The position numbers were made by a program, and so were the translations under genes. 9,640 bases of DNA from assembly GCA_937862845.1 (NCBI GenBank), contig CALMCK010000254.1, positions 1 to 9,640 on the forward strand. The letters are read 5' to 3'. Under the pieces are notes generated by a model. The model saw only the letters and a list, made by a program, of their open reading frames with translations, was not told the origin of the DNA and searched no databases. Each line of letters begins with the position of its first letter. Within the stretch, counting starts at the first letter, position 1. Below are positions 1 to 6,138 of the stretch, one piece after another. The DNA is from an uncultured Burkholderiaceae bacterium. Lineage in GTDB: Bacteria > Pseudomonadota > Gammaproteobacteria > Burkholderiales > Burkholderiaceae.

Positions 1-540
1 CACGTATTTCGCACTGCCCAGCGGTTTGACCACATCGAGCAATGCTTTTAGAGGAAAGCCATCCCACGGAATCACCATCGACCAACCCTCCACGCAGCGC
101 AGACGGTAAATTCGCTCCTCGTGTGCGAATTTAAGCAAATCCTCCATGCCAAATGTCGTCGGCTGCGCCACCAGACCGCCCACCTCAATCGCCCACGGCG
201 TCGTGATAAAACCAGCCGACTCTGCCGCCACTGCAGTTTTGTTGGTGGAAAACTCGTAAAAATTATTGTAATGGGTGATTTGCTTGAGTGTATTGGGCGT
301 GTTCAGCGTGTCCACTGCATTCGACGCGTCTGGCACATTGACCACATCTGCCTGAGTAGCCGCAGCCGTCTGCGACTTTGCTGTCAGTTCCTGAGTAGAC
401 GCCAGTGCTGGGTTGAAATGCCGATACAAGCCAAATGTCGCCACTCCGCTCGCTGCAACCAACCCCGCTTGCATAAAATGCCGACGATTTTGATACACCG
501 TCTCACTGGTGATTTCGGATGGTTTGATGTCCTGACTCAT
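1..540 (-). CDS. msrP: Protein-methionine-sulfoxide reductase catalytic subunit MsrP (N-terminal 180 residues, cut by the window edge)
   Basis: MsrP (formerly YedY) is the periplasmic molybdopterin enzyme that reduces methionine sulfoxide in oxidised envelope proteins, taking electrons from the membrane haem protein MsrQ. The visible part starts MSQDIKPSEI and carries a twin-arginine export motif, NRRHFMQAG, at residues 18-26, followed by a short apolar stretch, as expected for a cofactor-loaded Tat substrate. The mature part has the family blocks YNNFYEF (91-97) and EERIYRLRCVEGWSM (141-155). Cys149 in the second block matches the cysteine that ligates molybdenum in E. coli MsrP. The start at 540 is supported by GAGGTG about 5 nt upstream. 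The sequence between the Tat signal and YNNFYEF is longer than in E. coli and rich in Ala, Thr and Asn. The gene continues past position 1, so its C-terminus and any following msrQ cannot be seen. It is divergent from the M23 peptidase gene. Confidence 0.95.
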   Translation of the reverse strand, partial: MSQDIKPSEITSETVYQNRRHFMQAGLVAASGVATFGLYRHFNPALASTQELTAKSQTAAATQADVVNVPDASNAVDTLNTPNTLKQITHYNNFYEFSTNKTAVAAESAGFITTPWAIEVGGLVAQPTTFGMEDLLKFAHEERIYRLRCVEGWSMVIPWDGFPLKALLDVVKPLGSAKYV

Positions 541-612
541 GGTTCACCTCAAATAAGTTGTCCTACTCATTAGACGATGGTACGCCAATAACCTAACAGG
601 TTTTTCCGCCAT

Positions 613-629
613 TTGACAAAAAATGTCAA
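613..629. promoter_or_regulatory. Perfect inverted repeat TTGACA-N5-TGTCAA, candidate operator
   Basis: TTGACAAAAAATGTCAA is a perfect 6-bp inverted repeat around five A residues. It lies between the divergent msrP and M23 genes and ends 17 bp before the -10 hexamer of the rightward promoter, so it overlaps the -35 position. Each arm also reads as a consensus -35 hexamer, one per strand. It could be a repressor or activator site, or a -35 element for each direction. I do not recognise the binding protein. Confidence 0.45.
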
Positions 630-652
630 TTGACTGGTATTTTTGGTATAAT
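624..652 (+). promoter_or_regulatory. Extended -10 promoter for the M23 peptidase gene
   Basis: TGGTATAAT at 644-652 is a perfect -10 hexamer (TATAAT, 647-652) with the extended TGn motif. The -35 region at the usual distance holds only TGTCAA-like sequence from the inverted repeat at 613-629. TTGACT at 630-635 is too close and TTGACA at 613-618 too far. This is typical of an extended -10 promoter that leans on an activator or on the TGn contact. The predicted transcript would start near 659 and have a leader of about 155 nt. Confidence 0.6.
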
Positions 653-709
653 GCCTGACTACCAAACGCGAACCATATACCAATACCTATAACGAGAGTC
701 ATCGCGTTT
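636..709. repeat. Nested inverted repeats across the -10 and the start of the M23 leader
   Basis: GGTATTTTTGGTATA (636-650) is mirrored imperfectly by TATACCAATACC (676-687). AAACGCG (664-670) is mirrored exactly by CGCGTTT (703-709). The first pair covers the -10 hexamer, so it matters in DNA, for example for protein binding. The second lies fully in the predicted leader RNA and could form a 7-bp stem with a 32-nt loop. A further small stem, CTCGG/CCGAG, is at 717-721 and 731-735. I do not recognise a known riboswitch class. Confidence 0.4.
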
Positions 710-781
710 CACCAAACTCGGCAACACAGACCGAGCCGCGCACAGCAGCACAGCGCACAGGGATAACGCGAGGCGACGCTA

Positions 782-808
782 ATGAACAGCGCGCCCACAC
801 AAAAGTAA
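782..808 (+). CDS. Possible 8-codon upstream ORF in the M23 leader
   Basis: ATG at 782 opens an ORF encoding MNSAPTQK and stops with TAA at 806-808. GAGG at 770-773 sits 8 nt before the ATG, a proper Shine-Dalgarno spacing. The stop codon forms part of TAAGGA (806-811), the Shine-Dalgarno sequence of the peptidase gene that starts at 817, so a ribosome ending here would cover that site. This suggests translational coupling or a leader peptide. An ORF this short can arise by chance, and the peptide resembles nothing I know. Confidence 0.25.
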   Translation: MNSAPTQK

Positions 809-816
809 GGACGCCG

Positions 817-1716
817 ATGCAATACAGCTACAACACCAAAAAGCCAGTCAAATCCACCAAGTCAACCGTCATAGTGGTCAACTCGGACAAACCCATGGCC
901 TCATTTGAAATGAGCACATGGGTGATACATCATGGCAAAAAAATATTTTTCGGCGTCAGCACACTCGCCGCAGCATTGGCTGTTGCAGTGGTGACTTTGG
1001 GCGCCAAACAAATCAGCACCACGAGCGAAAACATCGCTCTAAACAAACAAGTTGAAGACCTAAAAAACTACAACTCCGCCGAAGCAGCCGCCAAAATCAG
1101 CGAGCTCAAAAAATCTGAAACCACCGTCAACGCCTTGCAAAACTACCTGCACGAGCGCGGCATCAACCCAGATGGCACCACCCCGAACACCAACGATGCC
1201 GTCTCTGACGACAACACACCCGCTGTCGGCGGCGTCTATCGCCCCATCAGCGCAGAGCTGCCCTACGGCAATCGATTCAACCAAAACACCCAAAAAGTGC
1301 TCGACGCCATTAAAAACGTACCCATTGGCGTCCCCTACCACGGCACCATCACATCAGGATTTGGCAATCGCAGCAACCCATTTGGCGGTCACAGCGGCGA
1401 AAACCACTCAGGCATGGATTTTCGCGGCCCCATCGGTGACGCAATTCTCGCCACAGCAGATGGCGTGGTTGTGCAAGCAGGTCGCGCAGGCGGCTACGGC
1501 AATGCCGTTAAAATTTCGCACGGTTACCAATTAGAAACCCTGTATGGACACATGTCCGAAGTCGATGTGACCGTCGGCCAAAAGGTCAAAGCAGGCGAGA
1601 CCATCGGCAAACTCGGCAACACAGGCCGATCCACAGGCCCACACTTGCATTATGAAGTGCGCCGCGACGGCACGCCGATAGACCCTGCTGGATTTCTCAA
1701 CTTACAAGAAATGTAA
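817..1716 (+). CDS. Membrane-anchored M23 family metallopeptidase (peptidoglycan DD-endopeptidase type)
   Basis: This 299-residue protein would cut peptide cross-links of peptidoglycan on the periplasmic side. After a basic cytoplasmic N-terminus of about 43 residues comes one membrane segment (about 44-62, FFGVSTLAAALAVAVVTLG), then a polar, coiled-coil-prone stretch (70-115), a Pro/Thr/Asp-rich linker and a C-terminal M23 (LytM) domain at about 175-295. All zinc and catalytic residues are present: H197 and D201 in HSGMD, H245 in GHMS, and H276-L-H278 in HLHYE. The domain is therefore probably an active enzyme, not a degenerate activator like EnvC. The start is fixed by TAAGGA at 806-811. 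There is no LysM or SH3 domain. A bactofilin gene follows 108 bp downstream. M23 enzymes next to bactofilins work together in cell shape in Helicobacter (Csd1/CcmA), so a similar role is inferred here. Confidence 0.92.
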   Translation: MQYSYNTKKPVKSTKSTVIVVNSDKPMASFEMSTWVIHHGKKIFFGVSTLAAALAVAVVTLGAKQISTTSENIALNKQVEDLKNYNSAEAAAKISELKKSETTVNALQNYLHERGINPDGTTPNTNDAVSDDNTPAVGGVYRPISAELPYGNRFNQNTQKVLDAIKNVPIGVPYHGTITSGFGNRSNPFGGHSGENHSGMDFRGPIGDAILATADGVVVQAGRAGGYGNAVKISHGYQLETLYGHMSEVDVTVGQKVKAGETIGKLGNTGRSTGPHLHYEVRRDGTPIDPAGFLNLQEM

Positions 1717-1734
1717 TCGCGCATGCGTCGCCCA

Positions 1735-1761
1735 TAAACCCTACTAAAAAAGTAGGGTTTA
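1735..1761 (+). terminator. Strong hairpin after the M23 gene
   Basis: TAAACCCTACT (1735-1745) pairs perfectly with AGTAGGGTTTA (1751-1761) around a loop of five A residues, giving an 11-bp stem. No T-run follows beyond the TTTA of the stem, so termination may be partial. No promoter is visible between the hairpin and the bactofilin start at 1825. The hairpin may therefore lower bactofilin transcription relative to the peptidase, or protect the upstream mRNA 3' end. Confidence 0.65.
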
Positions 1762-1824
1762 TTCATACGCCCAACCAACCCATCCACAACTCACCCATCA
1801 CCACTTCAACCTTCAAGGACGCCC

Positions 1825-2196
1825 ATGTTCGGTAATAAAAAAGATGAAAACGGCACTGTCAACCACACCATCACCACCTTCATCGGTGAGTCCGCCAGCT
1901 TCGAGGGCAATCTCACCGCCCAAGCCTCCATCAAAGTCGATGGCCGCATCAACGGCGACATGAACATCGAAGGCATGATTGTCCTCGGTGAGACCGCCCG
2001 CATCACAGGCAATGTCAACACCACAGAGCTGATTGTCTACGGCCACATTGACGGCAATGTCAACGCCACCACCCTCACCCTCAAATCATCGGGCCACATC
2101 ACGGGCAACATTCACGTCAAAAATTTAGAAATCGAATCAGGTGCCAGCTACCAAGGCCACGTCCAAATGCAAAGCACCACCAGCACCACCATTTAA
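1825..2196 (+). CDS. Bactofilin (polymer-forming cytoskeletal protein)
   Basis: Bactofilins polymerise without nucleotide into membrane-bound filaments that place cell-wall enzymes. The 123-residue protein has a short N-terminal tail starting MFGNKK, like the MF-plus-lysine membrane-targeting tails of other bactofilins. The right-handed beta-helix (about 15-113) shows repeating short strands with regularly spaced glycines and hydrophobics, such as IKVDGRINGDMNIEG and LTLKSSGHITGNIHV. It ends in a short Ser/Thr-rich tail. The length is normal for a minimal bactofilin. AAGGA at 1815-1819 supports the start. It lies directly behind the M23 peptidase gene, which suggests that the filament anchors or positions that enzyme. 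An overlapping minus-strand reading frame is an artefact of the repeat composition. Confidence 0.93.
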   Translation: MFGNKKDENGTVNHTITTFIGESASFEGNLTAQASIKVDGRINGDMNIEGMIVLGETARITGNVNTTELIVYGHIDGNVNATTLTLKSSGHITGNIHVKNLEIESGASYQGHVQMQSTTSTTI

Positions 2197-2216
2197 CTCA
2201 GACAGACGGGTTCAAC

Positions 2217-2239
2217 AAGGCGGGTTAAAAACCCGCCTT
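2217..2239 (+). terminator. Rho-independent terminator after the bactofilin gene
   Basis: AAGGCGGGTT (2217-2226) and AACCCGCCTT (2230-2239) form a perfect 10-bp GC-rich stem with a 3-nt AAA loop, followed by one more T. It begins 20 bp after the bactofilin stop and lies before the next promoter, so it separates the cell-shape pair from the aspS operon. Confidence 0.8.
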
Positions 2240-2253
2240 TCGCGTCTGCTCAA

Positions 2254-2282
2254 TTGGAAAAACCAGCAAATTCGCGTATACT
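2254..2282 (+). promoter_or_regulatory. Sigma70-type promoter of the fmdB-DUF502-aspS operon
   Basis: TTGGAA (2254-2259) and TATACT (2277-2282) are separated by exactly 17 bp. They lie between the terminator at 2217-2239 and the first gene at 2328. Transcription would start near 2289, giving a leader of about 39 nt. It is the only convincing promoter before aspS. Confidence 0.75.
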
Positions 2283-2327
2283 AGCGGTTTTCCACCCAAC
2301 CATTGTTTCCTTGAACTGCGAGTTCCC

Positions 2328-2651
2328 ATGCCTATCTATGCTTATCGCTGCGCCGACTGCGGTCACGCCAAAGATGTATTGCAGAAAATGAGCGATGCAC
2401 CGCTGACCGACTGTCCCGCTTGCGGACATCCGTCCTTCAGCAAGCAGGTCACCGCAGCTGGTTTTCAGCTCAAAGGCTCTGGTTGGTATGTGACAGATTT
2501 TCGTGGCAGCGCCACGACTGACAGCGGCTCAAGCTCAACCAGTGTCGGCGGCGAGTCGGCCGTCACCGCAGCAGCGCCAGCAGCAGCACCCACCAACACA
2601 GAGAGCAGTAGCAGCGCAGGCTCATGCAGCACGGGCTGCGCCTGTCACTGA
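2328..2651 (+). CDS. FmdB family zinc-ribbon protein
   Basis: This 107-residue protein has the FmdB/CxxC zinc-ribbon fold at its N-terminus: MPIYAYRC, then C8-X2-C11 and C29-X2-C32, which would bind one zinc ion. The family was named from a putative regulator of formamidase in Methylophilus, but its general role is unknown. Residues 45-60 (FQLKGSGWYVTDFRG) match the block that usually follows the ribbon. The rest is a low-complexity Ser/Thr/Ala region ending in a second Cys/His cluster, CSTGCACH (100-107), which may bind metal. There is no good Shine-Dalgarno sequence; GCGAG at 2318-2322 is the nearest. The gene is first in an operon with a DUF502 gene and aspS, an order I recall from many betaproteobacteria, which suggests a housekeeping role. 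Confidence 0.88.
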   Translation: MPIYAYRCADCGHAKDVLQKMSDAPLTDCPACGHPSFSKQVTAAGFQLKGSGWYVTDFRGSATTDSGSSSTSVGGESAVTAAAPAAAPTNTESSSSAGSCSTGCACH

Positions 2652-2693
2652 TCCGCTTTAACCTGACTCATTCACACCATCGAATCGAACCCC

Positions 2694-3380
2694 ATGCGCA
2701 AACATTTCAGCACCGCCAAAATTCGCACCTACCTCGTCACGGGGATTTTCGTGTGGGTGCCGATTCTGATTACATTCGGCGTGATTCTTTGGGCCAAAAA
2801 TTTCCTCACAGGGATTTTCGACTCAGTGGTCGACACCATTGCACAGTTTTTGCCAGCGATTTCTCAAGCACCTTTTTTAGCGATTAAAAACATCCCATTT
2901 CTAGGCGTGATTTTAGTGGTGACTCTGCTTTTTTTAACAGGGTTTATGGCGTCCAATCTGCTCGGTCAATGGTTTTTACGCACCATGGACTCGCTGTTTG
3001 CGCGGATTCCAATTGTCAAAAGCATTTATGGCAGCGTCAAACAAGTGTCTGACACATTGTTTTCCAGCAACGGCCAAGCCTTTCGCCATGCCCTGCTCGT
3101 GCAGTACCCACGCGCAGGCGTATGGACAGTGGCATTTCAGACTGGCACACCGAGCGGCGACGTGGCGGACAAGCTCCCACCAGACTGCATCAGCGTCTAT
3201 GTGCCGACCACGCCGAATCCGACCTCTGGTTTTTTTCTGATCATGCAAAAATCCGACGTGGTGCTGCTCGACATGAGTGTCGATGAAGCACTCAAATATA
3301 TTATTTCAATGGGTGTGGTGTCTCCAGAAGACCATGATGCCATTCCCGTTATTGAAGTCAAACCTGAAACACATTCATAA
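2694..3380 (+). CDS. DUF502 family integral membrane protein
   Basis: This is a 228-residue inner-membrane protein of unknown function. Two strong hydrophobic segments lie at about 13-35 (YLVTGIFVWVPILITFGVIL) and 68-92, and a basic N-terminus (MRKHFSTAKIR) favours a cytoplasmic start. The C-terminal half has the DUF502 hallmarks IPIVKSIYGSVKQV (105-118) and VPTTPNPTSGFFL (170-182). Related proteins occur in proteobacteria, cyanobacteria and plants (LIKE-COV), where a role in vesicle trafficking has been proposed for the plant members. No clear Shine-Dalgarno sequence precedes the ATG. The gene lies 42 bp after fmdB and 36 bp before aspS with no terminator between, so it is probably cotranscribed with both. 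Confidence 0.9.
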   Translation: MRKHFSTAKIRTYLVTGIFVWVPILITFGVILWAKNFLTGIFDSVVDTIAQFLPAISQAPFLAIKNIPFLGVILVVTLLFLTGFMASNLLGQWFLRTMDSLFARIPIVKSIYGSVKQVSDTLFSSNGQAFRHALLVQYPRAGVWTVAFQTGTPSGDVADKLPPDCISVYVPTTPNPTSGFFLIMQKSDVVLLDMSVDEALKYIISMGVVSPEDHDAIPVIEVKPETHS

Positions 3381-3416
3381 AATATTTATTTTAGATTTAA
3401 CAACGAAAGAAGAACC

Positions 3417-5225
3417 ATGTCCATGCGCAGCCATTTTTGCGGTCAACTGACCACAGCCCAACTCGATCAAACCGTCACCATCTGTGGTTGGGTGAACACC
3501 CGCCGCGACCACGGTGGCGTGATTTTCATTGACGTGCGCGACAAAGAAGGCCTCGTACAAGCCGTGTTCAACCCTGAAGCAGCAGAGATGTTCAAGCTCG
3601 CGGGCACACTGCGCAATGAGTGCTGCATCAAAGTCGTCGGCCGCGTCATCAAGCGCGATGACAAACTGATTAACCCGAAACTCAAAACAGGCGAAATCGA
3701 AATCGTCGCGCAAGAGCTCGAAATCCTCAACGCGTCCATCACCCCGCCATTCCAGCTCGACGAAGAAAACCTCTCCGAAACCACACGCCTCACCCACCGC
3801 GTGCTCGACTTGCGCCGCCCGCAGATGCAGCACAACATGAAGCTGCGCTATAAAACCGCAATGGCGATTCGTCAATTCCTCGACGCCAACGACTTCATCG
3901 ACATCGAAACACCGATGTTGACCAAATCCACGCCCGAAGGCGCACGCGACTACCTCGTGCCATCGCGCGTGCACGACGGTCAGTTTTTTGCATTGCCACA
4001 GTCGCCGCAGTTGTTCAAACAAATGCTGATGGTTGCGGGTTTTGATCGCTACTACCAAATCGTCAAATGCTTTCGCGACGAAGACCTGCGCGCCGATCGT
4101 CAACCCGAATTCACCCAAGTCGATATCGAAACCTCATTCATGAGCGAAACCGACATTCGCTCGATGTTTGAAGGCATGATTCGCGGTGTGTTTAAAGACG
4201 TGCTCAACGTCGAGCTCGCTGAGCAATTCCCAAGCATCACCTACGACGACGCCATGCATCTGTACGGCTCAGATAAACCCGACATGCGCATCAAGCTGCA
4301 ATTCACCGAGCTCACCGACGTCATGAAATCCGTGGACTTCAAAGTATTCAACGCCGCCGCCAACATGGAAGACGGCCGCGTCGTCGCCCTGTGCGTGCCC
4401 AATGGCGCAGAACTCTCACGCTCGGAAATCGACGCCTACACCCAGTTTGTCGCCATCTACGGCGCACGCGGCTTGGCTTACATTAAAGTCAACGAGCTCG
4501 AAAAAGGCCGTGACGGCTTGCAATCACCGATTGTCAAAAATATCGACGACGACGCACTCGCTCAAATCCTCGAACGCACCGCCGCGAAAAACGGCGACAT
4601 CATTTTCTTTGGCGCTGATAAAGCAAAAATCGTCAACGACGCCATCGGCGCACTGCGCATCAAAATCGGCCACGAAAAAGGCCACGCCTCCAAAGACTGG
4701 CAGCCACTGTGGGTCGTAGACTTCCCGATGTTTGAACGCGACGACGAAGCCGGCCGCTGGACCGCCTGCCACCACCCGTTCACCGCACCCAAAGACGGCC
4801 ACGAAGACCTGCTCACCACCAACCCAGGCAAATGCATTGCAAAAGCCTATGACATGGTGCTCAATGGTTCTGAAATCGGCGGCGGCTCTGTGCGGATTCA
4901 CCGCGAAGACGTGCAATCCAAAGTATTCCGCGCGCTCAATATCAACGCCGAAGAAGCGCAGGAGAAATTCGGCTTCCTGCTCGACGCTCTCCAATACGGC
5001 GCGCCACCGCACGGCGGCATTGCATTCGGCCTCGACCGCATCGTCACCATGATGACCGGCGCAGAGTCCATCCGCGACGTCATCGCCTTCCCGAAAACCC
5101 AACGCGCACAATGCTTACTGACCGCCGCACCGTCACCTGTGGACGAAAAGCAACTGCGCGAACTGCATATTCGTCTGCGCAATGCCGACGTGAAGTTGGC
5201 CGACGTGAAACGCGAAGAAGCGTAA
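3417..5225 (+). CDS. aspS: Aspartyl-tRNA synthetase (bacterial type)
   Basis: AspRS charges tRNA with aspartate in the cytoplasm. The 602-residue protein has the full bacterial layout: an N-terminal OB-fold anticodon-binding domain (about 5-110), the class II catalytic core split by a GAD insertion (about 290-430), and a C-terminal extension. Motif 2 is FRDEDLRADRQPEFTQ (219-234) and motif 3 is GGIAFGLDRI (533-542). TPEGARDYLVPSR (172-184) is the flipping-loop region. His32 sits where the discriminating E. coli enzyme has Leu30 and where non-discriminating enzymes that also charge tRNA-Asn have His. Lys83, however, matches the discriminating form, so specificity is open. ATG at 3423 is an alternative start and aligns better with the E. 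coli N-terminus; only a weak GAAGA-type site precedes either. It is the last gene of the operon. Confidence 0.98.
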   Translation: MSMRSHFCGQLTTAQLDQTVTICGWVNTRRDHGGVIFIDVRDKEGLVQAVFNPEAAEMFKLAGTLRNECCIKVVGRVIKRDDKLINPKLKTGEIEIVAQELEILNASITPPFQLDEENLSETTRLTHRVLDLRRPQMQHNMKLRYKTAMAIRQFLDANDFIDIETPMLTKSTPEGARDYLVPSRVHDGQFFALPQSPQLFKQMLMVAGFDRYYQIVKCFRDEDLRADRQPEFTQVDIETSFMSETDIRSMFEGMIRGVFKDVLNVELAEQFPSITYDDAMHLYGSDKPDMRIKLQFTELTDVMKSVDFKVFNAAANMEDGRVVALCVPNGAELSRSEIDAYTQFVAIYGARGLAYIKVNELEKGRDGLQSPIVKNIDDDALAQILERTAAKNGDIIFFGADKAKIVNDAIGALRIKIGHEKGHASKDWQPLWVVDFPMFERDDEAGRWTACHHPFTAPKDGHEDLLTTNPGKCIAKAYDMVLNGSEIGGGSVRIHREDVQSKVFRALNINAEEAQEKFGFLLDALQYGAPPHGGIAFGLDRIVTMMTGAESIRDVIAFPKTQRAQCLLTAAPSPVDEKQLRELHIRLRNADVKLADVKREEA

Positions 5226-5245
5226 ACGCATGGATGTAGAATGAA

Positions 5246-5269
5246 AAAAGCAACCGAGAGGTTGCTTTT
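5246..5269. terminator. Bidirectional terminator with GAGA tetraloop
   Basis: AAAAGCAACC (5246-5255) and GGTTGCTTTT (5260-5269) form a 10-bp stem closed by GAGA, a stable GNRA-type loop. On the plus strand it is followed by TTTTC, and on the minus strand by six T (complement of 5244-5249). It lies just after the aspS stop and also faces the leftward transcript of the accessory block, for which it is the better terminator. Confidence 0.85.
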
Positions 5270-5278
5270 CAGACTTTG

Positions 5279-5308
5279 ATAAACCCCTGTATTTTTGCAG
5301 GGGTTTAT
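5279..5308. terminator. Second terminator hairpin after aspS
   Basis: ATAAACCCCTG (5279-5289) pairs perfectly with CAGGGGTTTAT (5298-5308), an 11-bp stem with an 8-nt loop. The plus strand continues with TGTTTTT (5309-5315), a proper U-tract for stopping aspS readthrough. On the minus strand no T-run follows. Confidence 0.85.
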
Positions 5309-5332
5309 TGTTTTTAGATGTTGGTTTTGGTT

Positions 5333-5569
5333 TTAAATCGCTCTCAAAGCAACATTAAGACCGTCAATGACGCCAGACCAATCATCATCCGCCAAAATTT
5401 TTTCTCGCAGGAACACAGATTGCGCCTCACTCCAAAAAGCAGCCTCATGAAGTGCCAACTGATTGGGAATCGGTCTGTGTGCGGCGATGAATTTTTGGAT
5501 ACCATCAGGCGTTGATGAAAGGCCCAATTGAGTAAAAAGATTGGCCATTGTGTGAATATTGCTTTCCAT
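5333..5569 (-). CDS. DUF2789 family small protein
   Basis: This 78-residue soluble protein matches the DUF2789 family as I remember it: an N-terminal MESNIHTMANLFTQLGL block (1-17), then KFIAAHRPIP (26-35), then FWSEAQSVFLREKILADDDW (45-64). The family is small and helical, common in gamma- and betaproteobacteria, and has no known function. It has no signal peptide, membrane segment or catalytic motif. The start at 5569 is supported by GGAGA (5575-5579 on the plus strand) with 5-nt spacing. Another frame that opens at 5574 lacks the family pattern. It is the last gene of the leftward block, and its transcript would end in the hairpins at 5246-5308. A weak hairpin separates it from the VOC gene upstream, so it may have its own promoter. 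Confidence 0.82.
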   Translation of the reverse strand: MESNIHTMANLFTQLGLSSTPDGIQKFIAAHRPIPNQLALHEAAFWSEAQSVFLREKILADDDWSGVIDGLNVALRAI

Positions 5570-5613
5570 GTCATTCTCCAGTGTTTATAAAATCTGAATT
5601 AAGACGCCCCACG

Positions 5614-5628
5614 AAGCGGGTTCCGCTT
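5614..5628. terminator. Small GC-rich hairpin between the DUF2789 and VOC genes
   Basis: AAGCGG (5614-5619) pairs with CCGCTT (5623-5628) around a 3-nt loop, 26 bp after the VOC gene stop as read on the minus strand. No T-run follows in either direction. It may be a weak terminator or a processing stem. Confidence 0.3.
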
Positions 5629-5654
5629 GAATCAATCAGTTCGCCTGCGGGCTG

Positions 5655-6122
5655 TCATTTAAGAACCGCCGCTTCAATTGTGGTGATTTCGATTTTCTTT
5701 TGTTTCATCATTGCAGCCATCGCCTTGGCAGACACTTCTTTGTCTGCACTTAACGTCAACTCCGTCAATCTTTTCGGGAAAATTTGCCACGACACCCCAA
5801 AACGGTCTTTCAGCCAGCCGCAGTTGCTTTCCTCGCCACCATCTGCCGTCAGCGCTTCCCACAGTCGATCAGTCTCTGACTGATCGGGCGTTTCGACCGA
5901 AATCGACACGGCCTCCGTCAATGTGAAATGAGGTCCCGCATCAAGAATCTGGTAACGCGCGCCGCCAAGTGAGAAGTCGATAACTGAAAATGTGCCGTGA
6001 CCCGCGTCAGCCGAAAACGTCCTTTCGACCTTGCTTCCCGAAATCAAAGAACAATAGAACTCCGCAGCCTCGAGACCTCGGCCATCACGGAACCATAAAC
6101 AAGTACGAATGGTAGTGGACAT
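5655..6122 (-). CDS. VOC superfamily protein, PhnB/3-demethylubiquinone-methyltransferase-like subtype
   Basis: This 155-residue protein is of the vicinal-oxygen-chelate fold, the superfamily of glyoxalase I, extradiol dioxygenases and fosfomycin or bleomycin resistance proteins. It is closest to the PhnB-like group: RTCLWFRDGRGLEAAEFYCS at the N-terminus (6-25), GPHFTLTEAVSISVE (63-77), and the group's signature CGWLKDRFGVSWQIFP (101-116). A helical tail (125-150) contains AMAAMMKQKKIEI. Despite the domain name, methyltransferase activity is not expected; the substrate is unknown. I chose the start at 6122 rather than 6149 because GGGAGA lies 7 nt before it and the fold begins right there. 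The first nine codons of the longer form cross one of the upstream palindromes. The promoter region holds two perfect palindromes, which suggests a dedicated regulator. Confidence 0.85.
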   Translation of the reverse strand: MSTTIRTCLWFRDGRGLEAAEFYCSLISGSKVERTFSADAGHGTFSVIDFSLGGARYQILDAGPHFTLTEAVSISVETPDQSETDRLWEALTADGGEESNCGWLKDRFGVSWQIFPKRLTELTLSADKEVSAKAMAAMMKQKKIEITTIEAAVLK

Positions 6123-6138
6123 TTTTTTCTCCCAGTAC

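Noticed and set aside
121..573. 150-codon plus-strand frame opposite msrP
   Set aside because: It lies almost wholly inside the well-supported msrP gene, has no plausible domain and has many Arg/Cys/His residues, as expected for a shadow frame.
651..692. 13-codon ORF starting MPDYQTRT in the M23 leader
   Set aside because: Its ATG overlaps the -10 hexamer, so it would lie before the transcription start, and it has no Shine-Dalgarno sequence.
3375..4118. 247-codon open frame antisense to aspS
   Set aside because: It mirrors the strongly coded aspS frame. The C-ending codon preference of aspS removes stops from the opposite strand. The translation is Val/Phe/His-rich with no recognisable domain. 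The same applies to 4524-5111 on the minus strand.
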